Positions 1 to 8,835 of a stretch of 9,806 nt of DNA are shown here, piece after piece; within the stretch, counting starts at the first letter, position 1, and every line of letters starts with the position of its first letter. The position numbers and the translations under genes are program-made. The notes under the pieces were generated by a model, which saw only the letters and a program-made list of their open reading frames with translations, was not told the DNA's origin and did not search any database. The stretch is from Burkholderiales bacterium (GTDB lineage: Bacteria > Pseudomonadota > Gammaproteobacteria > Burkholderiales > Burkholderiaceae_C), in assembly GCA_005789685.1 (NCBI GenBank), contig SXXD01000258.1, forward strand, positions 1 to 9,806, written 5' to 3'.

Positions 1-68
1 AAACCGATGGTGAAGCCACCGCCCTGATCATGAAAGCCCGTGAACATTGGTTCGCTGGTCAGGCCTAA
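1..68 (+). CDS. nusA: NusA, transcription termination/antitermination factor (3' end only)
   Basis: Only the last 21 or so codons are present; the gene enters from the left edge. The reading frame starting at base 3 gives [21 protein letters not shown] followed by TAA at 66-68. The pattern of a helix ending in IMxARxHWF is what I recall as the C-terminus of betaproteobacterial NusA, and its position directly upstream of infB is the standard arrangement. NusA binds RNA polymerase and nascent RNA and modulates pausing, termination and antitermination. The identification rests on the short tail plus gene order; no domain of the protein can be checked here. The stop codon lies 23 nt before the infB start, so the two are almost certainly co-transcribed. 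Confidence 0.85.
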   Translation, partial: TDGEATALIMKAREHWFAGQA

Positions 69-72
69 TCTC

Positions 73-79
73 AAGGAGG
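73..79 (+). promoter_or_regulatory. Strong Shine-Dalgarno sequence for infB
   Basis: AAGGAGG at 73-79 is a near-full anti-16S match and ends 12 nt before the ATG at 92. It decides the infB start. A longer reading frame could begin at a TTG at 47, but that codon lies inside nusA, has no such site in front of it, and would add 15 residues that do not look like IF2. Confidence 0.85.
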
Positions 80-91
80 CTAGAACCCCAT

Positions 92-3034
92 ATGTCCAGT
101 AATACTGTCGCCGAGTTCGCTAGCGAACTCAAAAAATCACCTGATACCTTGCTAGAGCAATTGCACTCAGCAGGTGTCGACAAGTCAGCGGCCACCGACG
201 CGCTGACTGAAAACGACAAGCAAAAGCTTTTAAGCTATTTGCAAGCCAGTCATGGCACTGTCGCCGGCGAGCGTAAAAAGATCACGTTGGTGAAAAAATC
301 AACCAGCGAAATCAAACAAGCCGATGCCACAGGCAAAGCAAGAACCATCCAAGTTGAAGTGCGTAAAAAACGCACATTCATCAAACGCGATGATGAAGCT
401 GAAACCACCTCTATGCCGGCTGCCGAGCCTGCTGCGCCCCTCATTGACCATGCTGAATTGGCAAGGCGCGAAGAGGAAGCCCGCAGTCAAGCCGAGTTGT
501 TAAGGCGCCAAGAAGAAGAGTTGGCCCAAAAACGCCGTGAGCGTGAAGCCAAGGAATTGGCCAAACGCGAAGAGGCTAAAGCCAAACAAGCCTCTGAACC
601 CGCTGACAGTGCTGTAGTGCCATCACCCGAAGAGCTTGTGGCCCAAGCCGCTGCCATTCGCAGTGCCAAGGTCGCAGCTGCTCAGAACGAGGCAGACAGC
701 ATCAATGAAGCTTCTAAGCCTGTTAATCCCTCTATTGCCCAATCTGTCGAAAACGATCGCGTGAATGCTGAGGCTTTGGCCAAAGCGGATAAAGCAGTCA
801 AGATCAAAGCTGCAAAAGATCAGGCAGATGCCGACGCACAAGCCGTCATAGAAGATGAAGCACTTCGGGAACGTGATCTGAACCAACGCCGCAATAAAGC
901 GTTGGCAGAAGCAGAAGCCATTCGCGCCATGATGAGTGGTCCGGCTAAAAAGGCACCAACTAAAGAAGTTCCTAAAGTTGATCCAAAAACTGCCAAAGGA
1001 ACGCTTCACAAGCCAGTTCAAGTACCTGGCGCTGTTTCCAAAAAAGCAGCTGCTACAACAGAAGCCAAAGATGCTGCACCAGGCGGCAACAAGGAAGTTA
1101 AATCTGCCAAGCTTTCGTCAAGTTGGGCAGGTGATCCTGCCAAAAAGAAAGCCATTCCAACACGCGGCGATACCAGCGGTGGCGTTGGAAGAAATAATTG
1201 GCGCGGTGGTCCGAAAAATCGAAGAGGCAACGAGCGTGATCGCGAAGAGCATGTGCAAGCAGCACCTGCCGAAACGCGCATGATTGAAGTACATGTGCCA
1301 GAAACTATCACCGTGGCCGAGTTGGCTCACAAGATGGCCATCAAGGCGTCTGAGGTTATCAAGCAGCTCATGAAATTGGGTCAGATGGTCACCATCAACC
1401 AGCCTTTGGACCAAGACACCGCCATGATTTTGGTGGAAGAGTTGGGTCACAAAGCAGTGGTTGCTGCGCTAGACGATCCAGAAGCATTTACCGATGAAGA
1501 AGTGTCACAAAGCGATGCGCCCCTGTTGCCACGTGCGCCAGTGGTCACCGTCATCGGTCACGTCGATCACGGCAAAACTTCATTGCTTGACTACATTCGC
1601 CGTGCCAAAGTGGCCTCTGGTGAAGCCGGTGGTATCACCCAGCACATTGGCGCTTATCACGTTCAAACAGATCGTGGCATGGTGTCCTTTTTGGACACGC
1701 CAGGTCACGAGGCTTTTACAGCCATGCGAGCCCGTGGTGCACAAGCCACCGACATTGTCATTTTGGTGGTTGCTGCCGATGACGGCTTGATGCCGCAAAC
1801 CAAAGAAGCCATTAAGCATGCCAAAGCAGCGGGTGTTCCCATTGTTGTGGCCATCAATAAAATTGACAAGCCCGATGCCAACCTCGACCGCGTCAAAGGC
1901 GAGTTGGTCGCAGAAGAAGTGGTGCCTGAAGAGTTTGGTGGTGAGTCACCCTTCGTGGGAGTTTCCGCCAAAACAGGTGCCGGTATTGATGCTTTGCTAG
2001 AGCAAGTTTTGTTGCAAGCTGAGGTACTTGAGCTCCGTGCGCCTGTGGCTGCAGCTGCCAAAGGCTTGGTCATTGAAGCTCGCTTGGACAAAGGTCGTGG
2101 TCCTGTGGCCACCATCCTTGTTCAGTCGGGCACCTTGTCTACCGGCGATGTGGTTTTGGCAGGTCAAACATTTGGCCGTGTTCGAGCCATGTTGGATGAA
2201 AACGGCAAAGCCATCAAATCGGCTGGCCCTTCCATTCCTGTTGAGATTCAAGGTTTGACGGAAGTGCCACAAGCCGGTGACGAATTCATGGTGCTCAATG
2301 ACGAACGTCGTGCCCGTGAGATTGCCACTTACCGTGCTGGCAAATTCCGCAATACCAAACTGGCCAAGCAGCAAGCCGCCAAGTTGGAAAACATGTTCAC
2401 AGACATGAGTGCTGGCGAAGTCAAAACTTTGCCGATCATTGTCAAAGCAGACGTACAAGGCTCGCAAGAAGCTTTGGCCGCTTCTTTGCTCAAATTGTCT
2501 ACCGACGAGATCAAGGTTCAATTGGTCTATGCCGCGGTGGGTGGCATTAGCGAGTCCGACATCAATTTGGCCATCGCCTCCAAAGCGGTCGTCATTGGCT
2601 TCAATGTGCGTGCCGATGCAGGCGCCCGCAAACAAGCCGAAAGCAATGGCGTCAGCATCAATTACTACAACATCATTTATGACGCTGTCGATGAATTGAA
2701 AGCCGCCATGTCTGGCATGTTGGCACCCGAGCAAAAAGAAGAAGTCATTGGAATGGCCGAAATTCGGACCGTGTTCGTGGCATCCAAAATTGGTACGGTT
2801 GCGGGTTGTATGGTCACCACCGGTCAGGTTACGCGTTCTTCCAAGTTCCGCTTGCTTCGCGACAACGTGGTTATTTATACCGGCGATATCGACTCACTCA
2901 AACGCCTCAAAGACGACGTTCGCGAAGTCAAAGAAGGTTTCGAGTGCGGTATCAAACTCAAAAACTACAACGACATTTCAGTGGGCGACCAACTCGAGTT
3001 CTTTGAAGTCAAAGAAATCGCTCGGACGATTTAA
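92..3034 (+). CDS. infB: Translation initiation factor IF2
   Basis: IF2 is the GTPase that brings fMet-tRNA to the 30S subunit P site and promotes 50S joining. The predicted protein is 980 aa, longer than E. coli IF2 (890 aa) but in line with the long linker of this group. Residues 1-52 form a first IF2_N domain. Residues 120-166 and 225-281 are charged, Ala/Glu/Lys/Arg-rich helical or coiled-coil linker. Residues 358-387 are a basic Gly/Arg-rich stretch, and 397-455 form a second IF2_N domain. The G domain is intact: GHVDHGKT 489-496 (G1), [10 protein letters not shown] 513-522 (switch I), DTPGHEA 535-541 (G3), NKID 589-592 (G4) and SAK 625-627 (G5). KADVQGS at 785-791 marks domain III. ECG at 951-953 lies in the C-terminal fMet-tRNA-binding domain, where a Cys-Gly pair is known to matter in Bacillus IF2. 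I see no clear internal Shine-Dalgarno/ATG pair that would yield a short isoform as in E. coli. Confidence 0.98.
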   Translation: MSSNTVAEFASELKKSPDTLLEQLHSAGVDKSAATDALTENDKQKLLSYLQASHGTVAGERKKITLVKKSTSEIKQADATGKARTIQVEVRKKRTFIKRDDEAETTSMPAAEPAAPLIDHAELARREEEARSQAELLRRQEEELAQKRREREAKELAKREEAKAKQASEPADSAVVPSPEELVAQAAAIRSAKVAAAQNEADSINEASKPVNPSIAQSVENDRVNAEALAKADKAVKIKAAKDQADADAQAVIEDEALRERDLNQRRNKALAEAEAIRAMMSGPAKKAPTKEVPKVDPKTAKGTLHKPVQVPGAVSKKAAATTEAKDAAPGGNKEVKSAKLSSSWAGDPAKKKAIPTRGDTSGGVGRNNWRGGPKNRRGNERDREEHVQAAPAETRMIEVHVPETITVAELAHKMAIKASEVIKQLMKLGQMVTINQPLDQDTAMILVEELGHKAVVAALDDPEAFTDEEVSQSDAPLLPRAPVVTVIGHVDHGKTSLLDYIRRAKVASGEAGGITQHIGAYHVQTDRGMVSFLDTPGHEAFTAMRARGAQATDIVILVVAADDGLMPQTKEAIKHAKAAGVPIVVAINKIDKPDANLDRVKGELVAEEVVPEEFGGESPFVGVSAKTGAGIDALLEQVLLQAEVLELRAPVAAAAKGLVIEARLDKGRGPVATILVQSGTLSTGDVVLAGQTFGRVRAMLDENGKAIKSAGPSIPVEIQGLTEVPQAGDEFMVLNDERRAREIATYRAGKFRNTKLAKQQAAKLENMFTDMSAGEVKTLPIIVKADVQGSQEALAASLLKLSTDEIKVQLVYAAVGGISESDINLAIASKAVVIGFNVRADAGARKQAESNGVSINYYNIIYDAVDELKAAMSGMLAPEQKEEVIGMAEIRTVFVASKIGTVAGCMVTTGQVTRSSKFRLLRDNVVIYTGDIDSLKRLKDDVREVKEGFECGIKLKNYNDISVGDQLEFFEVKEIARTI

Positions 3035-3066
3035 CTTATCCCATCAGACGAAAAAAATAAGTCACC

Positions 3067-3441
3067 ATGGCTCGCAAACCTACCAGCTCAGCTCATCGCG
3101 GATTTCGCGTGGCCGACCAGATCCAAAGGGATCTGTCGGAGCTGATTGCGCGCGAGCTCAAAGATCCCCGTGTGGGCATGGTCACTTTGAATGCAGTTGA
3201 GGTCACACCCGACTACGCACATGCCAAGGTGTTTTTCAGCATTATCACGGGCAAGCCAGAGGAGGCTACCGAAGGCTTAAATGCTGCCGCTGGTTTTCTG
3301 CGAAATGGCTTGTTCAAGCGTTTGCAAATTCACACGGTACCCACACTCCATTTCATATTTGATCGCACCACCGAGCGTGCATCGGACATGAATGCCTTGA
3401 TCTCCAAGGCAGTGGCTTCACGTTCCAAAGACGAGGTCTGA
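3067..3441 (+). CDS. rbfA: Ribosome-binding factor A, 30S maturation factor
   Basis: RbfA is a small KH-fold protein that binds the 30S subunit near the 5' helix of 16S rRNA and helps late 16S processing and cold adaptation. The product is 124 aa, a normal length. Family features include the N-terminal helix with [14 protein letters not shown] (about 14-27), the [20 protein letters not shown] segment at about 30-49 and the AKVFFS strand that follows. The C-terminal part contains [11 protein letters not shown] with a Thr/Glu-rich follow-on. It sits 32 nt after infB and 1 nt before truB, the classical infB-rbfA-truB order. The ATG at 3067 is preceded by an A-rich stretch rather than a good Shine-Dalgarno sequence, so translation may be modest or helped by coupling to infB. 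Confidence 0.97.
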   Translation: MARKPTSSAHRGFRVADQIQRDLSELIARELKDPRVGMVTLNAVEVTPDYAHAKVFFSIITGKPEEATEGLNAAAGFLRNGLFKRLQIHTVPTLHFIFDRTTERASDMNALISKAVASRSKDEV

Positions 3442-3442
3442 C

Positions 3443-4396
3443 ATGAACGCGCCACGCACCAGGGTGCAACGGCGCCCTGTGCATGGGGTGCTGTTGCTAG
3501 ACAAATCATATGGCTTGTCGAGTAACGATGCTTTGCAAAAAGCAAAGTGGTTGTTGCGCGCTGAAAAAGCAGGGCACACAGGCACCTTAGATCCTCTGGC
3601 CACGGGTGTCTTGCCATTGTGTTTTGGTGCAGCCACCAAGTTCAGTCAGCTGCATTTAGACGCTGACAAAACCTATGAAGCGATTGCCATTTTGGGGGTT
3701 CAAACCAGCACAGGCGATCTAGAGGGTGAAATTGTTGCCGAAAAACCTGTGAACTTGACGCCTGAACAGCTTCAGCAGGTGCAGCTTAAGTTCACTGGCC
3801 CCATTGATCAAATTCCACCGATGTACAGCGCCTTGAAAAAGGACGGAAAAGCCTTGTACGACTATGCGCGTGCTGGTATTGAAGTAGAGCGCGAAGCACG
3901 GCATATCGTCATTCACAAGTTAGCGCTAGAAGAAATTGCACCCGTCAATGCGCAACGTCGCCTGAAAATGACAGTGACTTGTAGCAAGGGCACCTACATT
4001 CGCACCTTAGGCGAAGACATTGCCGTTGCACTAGGCACCTGTGCGCACTTAAGCGCATTGCGCCGCATTCAAACCGGCCCTTTCGGTACTGCCGAATGCA
4101 TCAGCCTTGAAGAATTAGAAGCTCTGCCTGAAGCAGAGCGAGAAATGAAATTGTTGCCCGTCGACGCTTTGCTCGACGGTCATACCCCTGTCACCTTGCC
4201 CGCAGATGATGCTGGCAGATTCTTAAGCGGCGTGCGCCGTCGGGGCGATTGGTCCGACAATTTGCATGTTGCTGTGTACGGCGATTCACCGCGCGCGCTC
4301 CTGGGTACTGCGCACGTGAAAGCTGGTGAACTTATTCCGGGGCGCTTGCTAAGCCCCCTAGAGATTCAATCAATTTTGGAGAAGGCCTTAGCATGA
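3443..4396 (+). CDS. truB: tRNA pseudouridine(55) synthase
   Basis: TruB isomerises U55 in the T-loop of nearly all tRNAs to pseudouridine and also acts as a tRNA-folding chaperone. The product is 317 aa, close to E. coli TruB (314 aa). The N-terminal motif GVLLLDKSYGLSSN is at 15-28. The catalytic motif GHTGTLDPLATG is at 44-55, with the nucleophilic aspartate at D50 (equivalent to E. coli D48). KGTYIRTLGEDI in the second half is the second conserved TruB motif, followed by a C-terminal PUA-like region with LLPVDALL. The ATG is one base after the rbfA stop, with GAGG at 3433-3436 serving as ribosome binding site inside the rbfA end. The last four bases (ATGA) overlap the typA start, so truB and typA are translationally coupled. 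Confidence 0.97.
   Translation: MNAPRTRVQRRPVHGVLLLDKSYGLSSNDALQKAKWLLRAEKAGHTGTLDPLATGVLPLCFGAATKFSQLHLDADKTYEAIAILGVQTSTGDLEGEIVAEKPVNLTPEQLQQVQLKFTGPIDQIPPMYSALKKDGKALYDYARAGIEVEREARHIVIHKLALEEIAPVNAQRRLKMTVTCSKGTYIRTLGEDIAVALGTCAHLSALRRIQTGPFGTAECISLEELEALPEAEREMKLLPVDALLDGHTPVTLPADDAGRFLSGVRRRGDWSDNLHVAVYGDSPRALLGTAHVKAGELIPGRLLSPLEIQSILEKALA
4378..4385 (+). promoter_or_regulatory. Shine-Dalgarno sequence for typA inside truB
   Basis: GGAGAAGG at 4378-4385 ends 7 nt before the typA ATG at 4393. It lies in the last codons of truB and supports the ATGA overlap start rather than a later methionine. Confidence 0.75.
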
Positions 4397-6216
4397 CTAG
4401 ACAAATTCGTAACATCGCGATCATCGCCCACGTTGACCACGGTAAAACTACCATGGTTGACCAACTACTTCGTCAGTCTGGCACATTTGCCGAACACGAA
4501 AAAGTGGTCGACACCGTCATGGACAACAACGCCATTGAGCGTGAGCGCGGCATTACCATCTTGGCCAAAAACTGTGCCGTCAGCTGGGAAGGTACGCACA
4601 TCAACATCGTTGACACCCCAGGCCACGCCGACTTTGGCGGTGAAGTAGAGCGCGCATTGTCCATGGTGGACGGTGTGGTGTTGCTCATTGATGCGCAAGA
4701 AGGCCCCATGCCCCAAACGCGTTTTGTGACCAAAAAAGCTTTGGCCTTGGGTCTCAAGCCTATCGTAGTGGTCAACAAAGTTGACAAGCCAGGCGCCAAC
4801 CCTGACAAAGTGGTCAACCAGGCCTTTGACTTGTTCGACAAATTGGGCGCTACTGACGAACAGCTAGACTTCCCCGTAGTGTATGCCTCTGGTATCAATG
4901 GTTGGACTTCATTGACAGAGGGTGCGCCGGGTGAACAGTGGGGCCCCGACATGTCTGCGCTTTTTAACACTGTTTTGAATCATGTGCCCGCACAAGCAGG
5001 TGACCCAGAAGCACCTTTGCAATTGCAAATTTCAGCACTGGATTTTTCAACCTTTGTGGGGCGCATTGGTGTGGGCCGCATCAGCCAAGGCACCATCAAA
5101 CCCATGATGGATATCACGGTCATGGAAGGCCCTGATGGCTCTGCCATCAAAGGCCGCGTCAATCAAGTTCTGACGTTTCGTGGCTTGGAGCGTGTTCAAG
5201 TGACCGAAGCTGGCCCTGGTGACATTGTGCTCATTAACGGCATTGCCGATTTGAACATTGGCGTCACAGTCACTGACCCCACAAATCCAGCACCCTTGCC
5301 CATGCTCAAAATCGATGAGCCGACACTGACCATGAACTTCTGCGTGAACACCAGCCCCTTGGCCGGTCGTGAAGGCAAGTATGTGACCAGCCGTCAAATT
5401 TGGGATCGTTTGCAAAAAGAACTGCAGCACAACGTTGCTTTGCGTGTGAAAGAAACCGATGAAGAAGGTATCTTTGACGTGGCAGGCCGCGGTGAGTTGC
5501 ACCTCACCATCTTGCTCGAAAACATGCGACGTGAAGGTTATGAACTTGCTGTCTCCAAGCCTCGCGTAGTTTACCGAGACGTCAATGGCGAGCGTCACGA
5601 GCCTATCGAGTTGGTCACTGCTGACATCGAAGAAACACACCAAGGCGGCGTGATGCAAGCTCTGGGTGAGCGTAAAGGTGAACTCGTGAACATGGAGCCC
5701 GATGGTCGCGGCCGTGTCCGTTTAGAGTACCGCATTCCTGCCCGTGGCTTAATTGGTTTCACCAACGAGTTCTTGAACTTAACACGTGGCTCTGGTTTGA
5801 TTTCCAACATCTTTGACAGCTACGAAGCTCACAAAGGTGAAATTGGCGGTCGCAAAAACGGCGTGCTGATTTCCATGGACGACGGTGAAATCTTCACCTA
5901 CGCTTTGGGCAAATTGGACGACCGTGGCCGCATGTTTGTAAAGGCCAATGACCCTGTGTACGAAGGCATGATTGTGGGTATCCACAGCCGCGACAACGAT
6001 TTGGTGGTGAATGCCACGCGCACTAAGCAGCTCACCAACTTCCGTGTCTCTGGCAAAGAAGACGCCATCAAAATTACGCCACCCATTGACCTCACGCTTG
6101 AGTACGGCGTTGAGTTCATTGACGATGACGAGTTGGTGGAAATTACGCCTAAGAGTGTTCGTCTGCGCAAGCGCTTCTTGAAAGAGCACGAGCGCAAGAA
6201 GGCTGGTCGCGCTTAA
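4393..6216 (+). CDS. typA: Ribosome-associated GTPase TypA/BipA
   Basis: TypA (BipA) is a translational GTPase related to EF-G and LepA that binds 70S ribosomes and assists 50S assembly, particularly at low temperature and under stress. The 607-aa product matches the family length. The G domain begins at the N-terminus: AHVDHGKTT 12-20 (G1), ERERGITI 49-56 (switch I), [10 protein letters not shown] 74-83 (G3) and NKVDKP 128-133 (G4). An EF-Tu-like domain II follows (about 200-290), then EF-G III/V-like domains with the [18 protein letters not shown] region. The BipA-specific C-terminal part includes PARGLIGF at 449-456 and a lysine/arginine-rich tail. It is distinguished from EF-G by length and absence of domain IV, and from LepA by the C-terminal sequence. 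It follows truB in the position occupied in E. coli by rpsO-pnp; from memory, this truB-typA order is usual in Burkholderiales. Confidence 0.97.
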   Translation: MTRQIRNIAIIAHVDHGKTTMVDQLLRQSGTFAEHEKVVDTVMDNNAIERERGITILAKNCAVSWEGTHINIVDTPGHADFGGEVERALSMVDGVVLLIDAQEGPMPQTRFVTKKALALGLKPIVVVNKVDKPGANPDKVVNQAFDLFDKLGATDEQLDFPVVYASGINGWTSLTEGAPGEQWGPDMSALFNTVLNHVPAQAGDPEAPLQLQISALDFSTFVGRIGVGRISQGTIKPMMDITVMEGPDGSAIKGRVNQVLTFRGLERVQVTEAGPGDIVLINGIADLNIGVTVTDPTNPAPLPMLKIDEPTLTMNFCVNTSPLAGREGKYVTSRQIWDRLQKELQHNVALRVKETDEEGIFDVAGRGELHLTILLENMRREGYELAVSKPRVVYRDVNGERHEPIELVTADIEETHQGGVMQALGERKGELVNMEPDGRGRVRLEYRIPARGLIGFTNEFLNLTRGSGLISNIFDSYEAHKGEIGGRKNGVLISMDDGEIFTYALGKLDDRGRMFVKANDPVYEGMIVGIHSRDNDLVVNATRTKQLTNFRVSGKEDAIKITPPIDLTLEYGVEFIDDDELVEITPKSVRLRKRFLKEHERKKAGRA

Positions 6217-6253
6217 TTTGCGATCAAGTCGATAAGCCTCACAAGCACCCAAA

Positions 6254-7141
6254 GTGCACAAGCTCAAGCACGGTTATGCAGTTGCCTTGATGGTGCTGGT
6301 GACCGCTATGTGGTCCATTGCGGGTGTCGTCACAAGACATCTTGATCAAGCGCGGGGCTTTGAAGTGACCTTCTGGCGCAGTGCCTTCACTGTGCTTGGG
6401 CTGGTGCTTATTTTGACTGTATGGCAAGGCTTGGGCGTCTGGAAACGGCTGCCTTGGCGCAATCGCTATTTTTGGTTGTCAGGTGTGTGCTGGTGCATCA
6501 TGTTCACAGCTTTCATGATGGCAATTACACTCACTGCCGTTGCCAATGTCTTGATTACTTTGGCATGTGGGCCTTTGCTCACAGCACTTGGCGCTTGGCT
6601 ATTTACCTCTCACCGCCTGCCACTTCGAACATGGATTGCCATTGGCGTTGCAGGTGCTGGCATTGCCATGATGTTTGTGAGCCAATTGCAATTGGGAGAC
6701 CCCAATTTTCTGCTGGGCGTAGGTATTGCACTTTTTGTTCCCTTGGCAGGTGCGACGCAATGGAATTTGACTCACCTGAGTCAAAAATCGGGCGTTTCCA
6801 TTGACTTGGTTCCATCGGTTCTGTTGGGTGCCATCATCTCTTGCATCCTGACTCTGCCAATGGCTTGGCCCTTGCAAGCCAACACACACGACATCAGTTT
6901 GCTGGCCTTGTTGGGCATTGTGCAATTGGCAATTCCGTGTACGCTGTCAGTCATCTGCGCTAGGGTGTTAAAGGCGCCCGAAGTTTCTTTGTTGGCATTG
7001 CTGGAAGTTATTTTCGGTATTGCTTTGGCTTGGTGGGGCGCCAACGAAGAGCCCCAGCTCAGTGTTTTAATCGGTGGTAGCCTGGTCATTGCAGCCTTGT
7101 TTGCCAATGAATGGTTTGGATGGAGACAACGCAATGTCTGA
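6254..7141 (+). CDS. EamA/DMT-superfamily membrane transporter
   Basis: The 295-aa product is a hydrophobic protein with about ten predicted membrane segments, at roughly 8-28, 38-57, 72-92, 94-115, 123-142, 150-170, 182-203, 210-232, 238-257 and 260-280. This is the two-times-five-helix layout of the drug/metabolite transporter superfamily. Typical EamA features are the early W-S-x-x-x-V helix 1, the FWRS segment entering helix 2, and a helix 3/4 region with an ALTLTAVANVL-like pattern. Substrates in this superfamily vary (amino acids, metabolites, nucleotide precursors) and cannot be read from the sequence. The start is taken as GTG at 6254 because it gives a complete first helix; the next in-frame ATG at 6290 or thereabouts would cut it. 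No good ribosome binding site precedes the GTG, so the start is uncertain. It lies 37 nt after typA and overlaps the next gene by 8 nt. Confidence 0.85.
   Translation: MHKLKHGYAVALMVLVTAMWSIAGVVTRHLDQARGFEVTFWRSAFTVLGLVLILTVWQGLGVWKRLPWRNRYFWLSGVCWCIMFTAFMMAITLTAVANVLITLACGPLLTALGAWLFTSHRLPLRTWIAIGVAGAGIAMMFVSQLQLGDPNFLLGVGIALFVPLAGATQWNLTHLSQKSGVSIDLVPSVLLGAIISCILTLPMAWPLQANTHDISLLALLGIVQLAIPCTLSVICARVLKAPEVSLLALLEVIFGIALAWWGANEEPQLSVLIGGSLVIAALFANEWFGWRQRNV
7118..7126 (+). promoter_or_regulatory. Shine-Dalgarno sequence deciding the acyl-CoA hydrolase start
   Basis: GGATGGAGA at 7118-7126 lies 7 nt before the ATG at 7134, inside the end of the transporter gene. It favours 7134 over an in-frame GTG at 7074, which would add 20 residues that overlap transporter coding sequence and have no family resemblance. 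Confidence 0.7.
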
Positions 7142-8249
7142 TGTGAATGTGATCAATCCTTCAATGAATGCTGAAGCCCTTGTAAGGCATGAAGTTTCGG
7201 GGCGTGTGGGCTGCATTACCTTGAATCGACCGAAGGCCTTGAATGCGCTTTCGCTTGACATGGTGCGCTTGCTGACCAATGCCTTGCTGGAATTTCAGAA
7301 CAACCCTCAGGTCTTAGCTGTCCTGGTTCGGGGGCAGGGCAAAGAAGAGGCATTCGGACATTTTTGTGCTGGCGGCGACATTCGTTTTTTCCACCAAGCG
7401 GCGCTGGCAGGTGATGACAGCCTAGGCGACTTCTTTACAGAAGAATATGCTTTGAACCATTTGATTCACACCTATTCCAAACCTTACCTTGCTTTTATGG
7501 ATGGTGTGGTGATGGGCGGTGGCATGGGCATCAGTCAGGGCGCCAGTGTGCGCATCGTGACAGACAGAACACAGATGGCCATGCCTGAAACGCACATTGG
7601 TTTGTTTCCAGATGTGGGTGGCGGTTATTTTCTCAGCCGATGTCCTGGCCATCTGGGTGAGTATTTAGGACTCACTGGACAAAAAATAAATGGCCATCAG
7701 GCCATCTTGGCTGGACTTGCCGATGGCCTGATCGAAGCCCAAAGGTTGCCGCTCATCTGGAAAACATTGCTCGACACGCCCTTTGAAAGTGGTGAAGCAG
7801 TAGAGCGATGGGTACAAAGCCAATTTACAAAGTTTGAGCCTGCGCAGTTCCCTGACAAAGCGGCCATCGACAAGTGTTTTGCACTTTCTAGCCCCTTGGA
7901 AATCAGCTTAGCCCTAGAGCAAGAAAAGTCTGCTTGGGCGCTTCAAACACTGGCCAGTCTAAAGAAGGCTTCGCCCCTAATGGTACATGTGGTCTTGGCT
8001 CAAATTCGCAAAGCGCGCAGCATGGGCTTGGCCGACGATTTGCGCATGGAACGCGACATGGTGCACCACTGTTTTCACTTGCTTCAAAATAGTGAAACAG
8101 TGGAGGGCATTCGCGCGTTGGCCATTGACAAAGATCACCATCCTAAGTGGGCGCATGCGCATTTAGCAGATGTTGTTCTAGCCGAGTGGCCGCTTTTTTT
8201 CGAAAGTCCTTGGACGCCAGAGACGCATCCATTGCGTCATTTGAACTGA
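7134..8249 (+). CDS. Enoyl-CoA hydratase/isomerase family protein, 3-hydroxyisobutyryl-CoA hydrolase-like
   Basis: The 371-aa product belongs to the crotonase superfamily and is about 100 aa longer than a plain enoyl-CoA hydratase, as expected for the 3-hydroxyisobutyryl-CoA hydrolase (HIBCH/ECH_2) branch. RVGCITLNRPKALNAL near the N-terminus is the standard crotonase opening. FCAGGDIR at 77-84 and GGGMG at 128-132 form the CoA-binding/oxyanion-hole elements. PETHIGLFPDVGGGYFLSR (from 151) carries E152 and D160. Their 8-residue spacing matches the catalytic Glu143 and Asp151 of mammalian HIBCH, which hydrolyses 3-hydroxyisobutyryl-CoA in valine breakdown. The C-terminal extension contains SxMVHVVLAQIRKARSMGL, the family-type SPxxL region, here with Met-Val. 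Valine-pathway partners are not in the window, so the substrate is inferred. It overlaps the transporter gene by 8 nt and ends 7 nt from the convergent smpB. Confidence 0.85.
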   Translation: MSDVNVINPSMNAEALVRHEVSGRVGCITLNRPKALNALSLDMVRLLTNALLEFQNNPQVLAVLVRGQGKEEAFGHFCAGGDIRFFHQAALAGDDSLGDFFTEEYALNHLIHTYSKPYLAFMDGVVMGGGMGISQGASVRIVTDRTQMAMPETHIGLFPDVGGGYFLSRCPGHLGEYLGLTGQKINGHQAILAGLADGLIEAQRLPLIWKTLLDTPFESGEAVERWVQSQFTKFEPAQFPDKAAIDKCFALSSPLEISLALEQEKSAWALQTLASLKKASPLMVHVVLAQIRKARSMGLADDLRMERDMVHHCFHLLQNSETVEGIRALAIDKDHHPKWAHAHLADVVLAEWPLFFESPWTPETHPLRHLN

Positions 8250-8256
8250 GCGCAGC

Positions 8257-8748
8257 TTAGCGGTTGCGGCTTTTCATGGCCCGCTCTACCTCGCGCTTGC
8301 CTTCGCGATCTTTGATGGTGTCGCGTTTATCGTGTTCAGCCTTGCCTTTTGCAAGTGCTACTTCGCACTTGATGAAGCCTGTCTTCCAATGAAGGTTGAT
8401 GGGTACAAGCGTAAACCCCTTTTGTTCGACTTTGCTGGTGAGGCGGTCAATTTCCTCGCGCTTCAAAAGCAGCTTGCGGGTGCGGGCCGCTTCTGGGTTG
8501 ACATGCGTTGAGGCCGTCTTCAAGGGGTTAATCAGACAACCAATGATGTACATCTCTTTGTTGCGAATGACCACATACCCATCTGTCAGTTGAACCTTGC
8601 CCTCCCTGACAGCCTTCACTTCCCAACCTTCAAGCACCATGCCGCACTCATGCCGCTCCTCAAAAAAGTAGTCAAAGGCCGCTTTTTTGTTTTCGGCAAT
8701 GAGGCCAGATTTACCAGGGCCTTTGTTTTTGGGAGGTGGCGTAGCCAT
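8257..8748 (-). CDS. smpB: SsrA-binding protein SmpB
   Basis: SmpB binds the tRNA-like domain of tmRNA and is essential for trans-translation, the rescue of ribosomes stalled on broken mRNAs. The product is 163 aa, in the normal range of about 150-165. After a Pro/Lys/Gly-rich start comes [15 protein letters not shown], then the OB-fold core with [19 protein letters not shown] and the DGYVVIRN strand. [16 protein letters not shown] and [11 protein letters not shown] follow. The conserved GKAEHDKR is at 135-142. The basic tail [17 protein letters not shown] is the C-terminal helix that reaches into the empty mRNA channel. The ATG at 8748 has no obvious Shine-Dalgarno sequence. It is divergent from ratA, an arrangement also seen in E. 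coli, and convergent with the upstream acyl-CoA enzyme gene. Confidence 0.97.
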   Translation of the reverse strand: MATPPPKNKGPGKSGLIAENKKAAFDYFFEERHECGMVLEGWEVKAVREGKVQLTDGYVVIRNKEMYIIGCLINPLKTASTHVNPEAARTRKLLLKREEIDRLTSKVEQKGFTLVPINLHWKTGFIKCEVALAKGKAEHDKRDTIKDREGKREVERAMKSRNR

Positions 8749-8784
8749 GTTTGAGAAACTGAGAAGTGCTTATGTTTGTTGTAT

Positions 8785-8814
8785 TTGCTAGAGGGGTCTC
8801 TGAGAAATTACAAT
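8785..8814 (+). promoter_or_regulatory. Predicted sigma70 promoter for ratA-rnfH
   Basis: In the 87-nt smpB/ratA gap, TTGCTA at 8785-8790 (4 of 6 consensus matches) and TACAAT at 8809-8814 (5 of 6) are separated by 18 nt. A start site about 7 nt downstream (near 8821) would leave a leader of only some 15 nt before the ratA ATG. The call rests on consensus matching alone. I see no equally good promoter for smpB on the other strand; TGTAAT and TTGTAA-like boxes there are weak. Confidence 0.55.
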
Positions 8815-8835
8815 CTACAGAATTAGCCTTATTGT

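Noticed and set aside
47..91. TTG start extending IF2 by 15 residues
   Set aside because: It overlaps the end of nusA and has no Shine-Dalgarno sequence, while the ATG at 92 has AAGGAGG and matches the IF2 N-terminus.
936..1283. 115-aa + strand open frame overlapping infB in another frame
   Set aside because: It lies in the Lys/Ala-rich linker of IF2, where low-complexity codons keep alternative frames open. It has no start signal.
1997..2734. 245-aa open frame on the - strand inside infB
   Set aside because: It lies wholly opposite the conserved G-domain-to-C-terminal part of IF2. The translation has no recognisable motif, and the frame is explained by codon bias of the sense gene.
5047..5658. 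203-aa open frame on the - strand inside typA
   Set aside because: It is fully antisense to conserved TypA domains, His/Phe/Asp-rich without family features, and has no ribosome binding site or promoter that I can see.
6217..6253. Possible terminator or promoter between typA and the transporter
   Set aside because: The 37 bases contain no stable hairpin, no T-tract and no paired -35/-10 boxes.
5779..6267. 162-aa open frame on the - strand over the end of typA and the following gap
   Set aside because: Nearly all of it is antisense to conserved TypA C-terminal sequence. Only its first codons reach the gap, and it resembles no protein I know.
7074..7133. GTG start extending the acyl-CoA enzyme by 20 residues
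   Set aside because: The added residues come from transporter coding sequence in another frame, and the ATG at 7134 has a good ribosome binding site.
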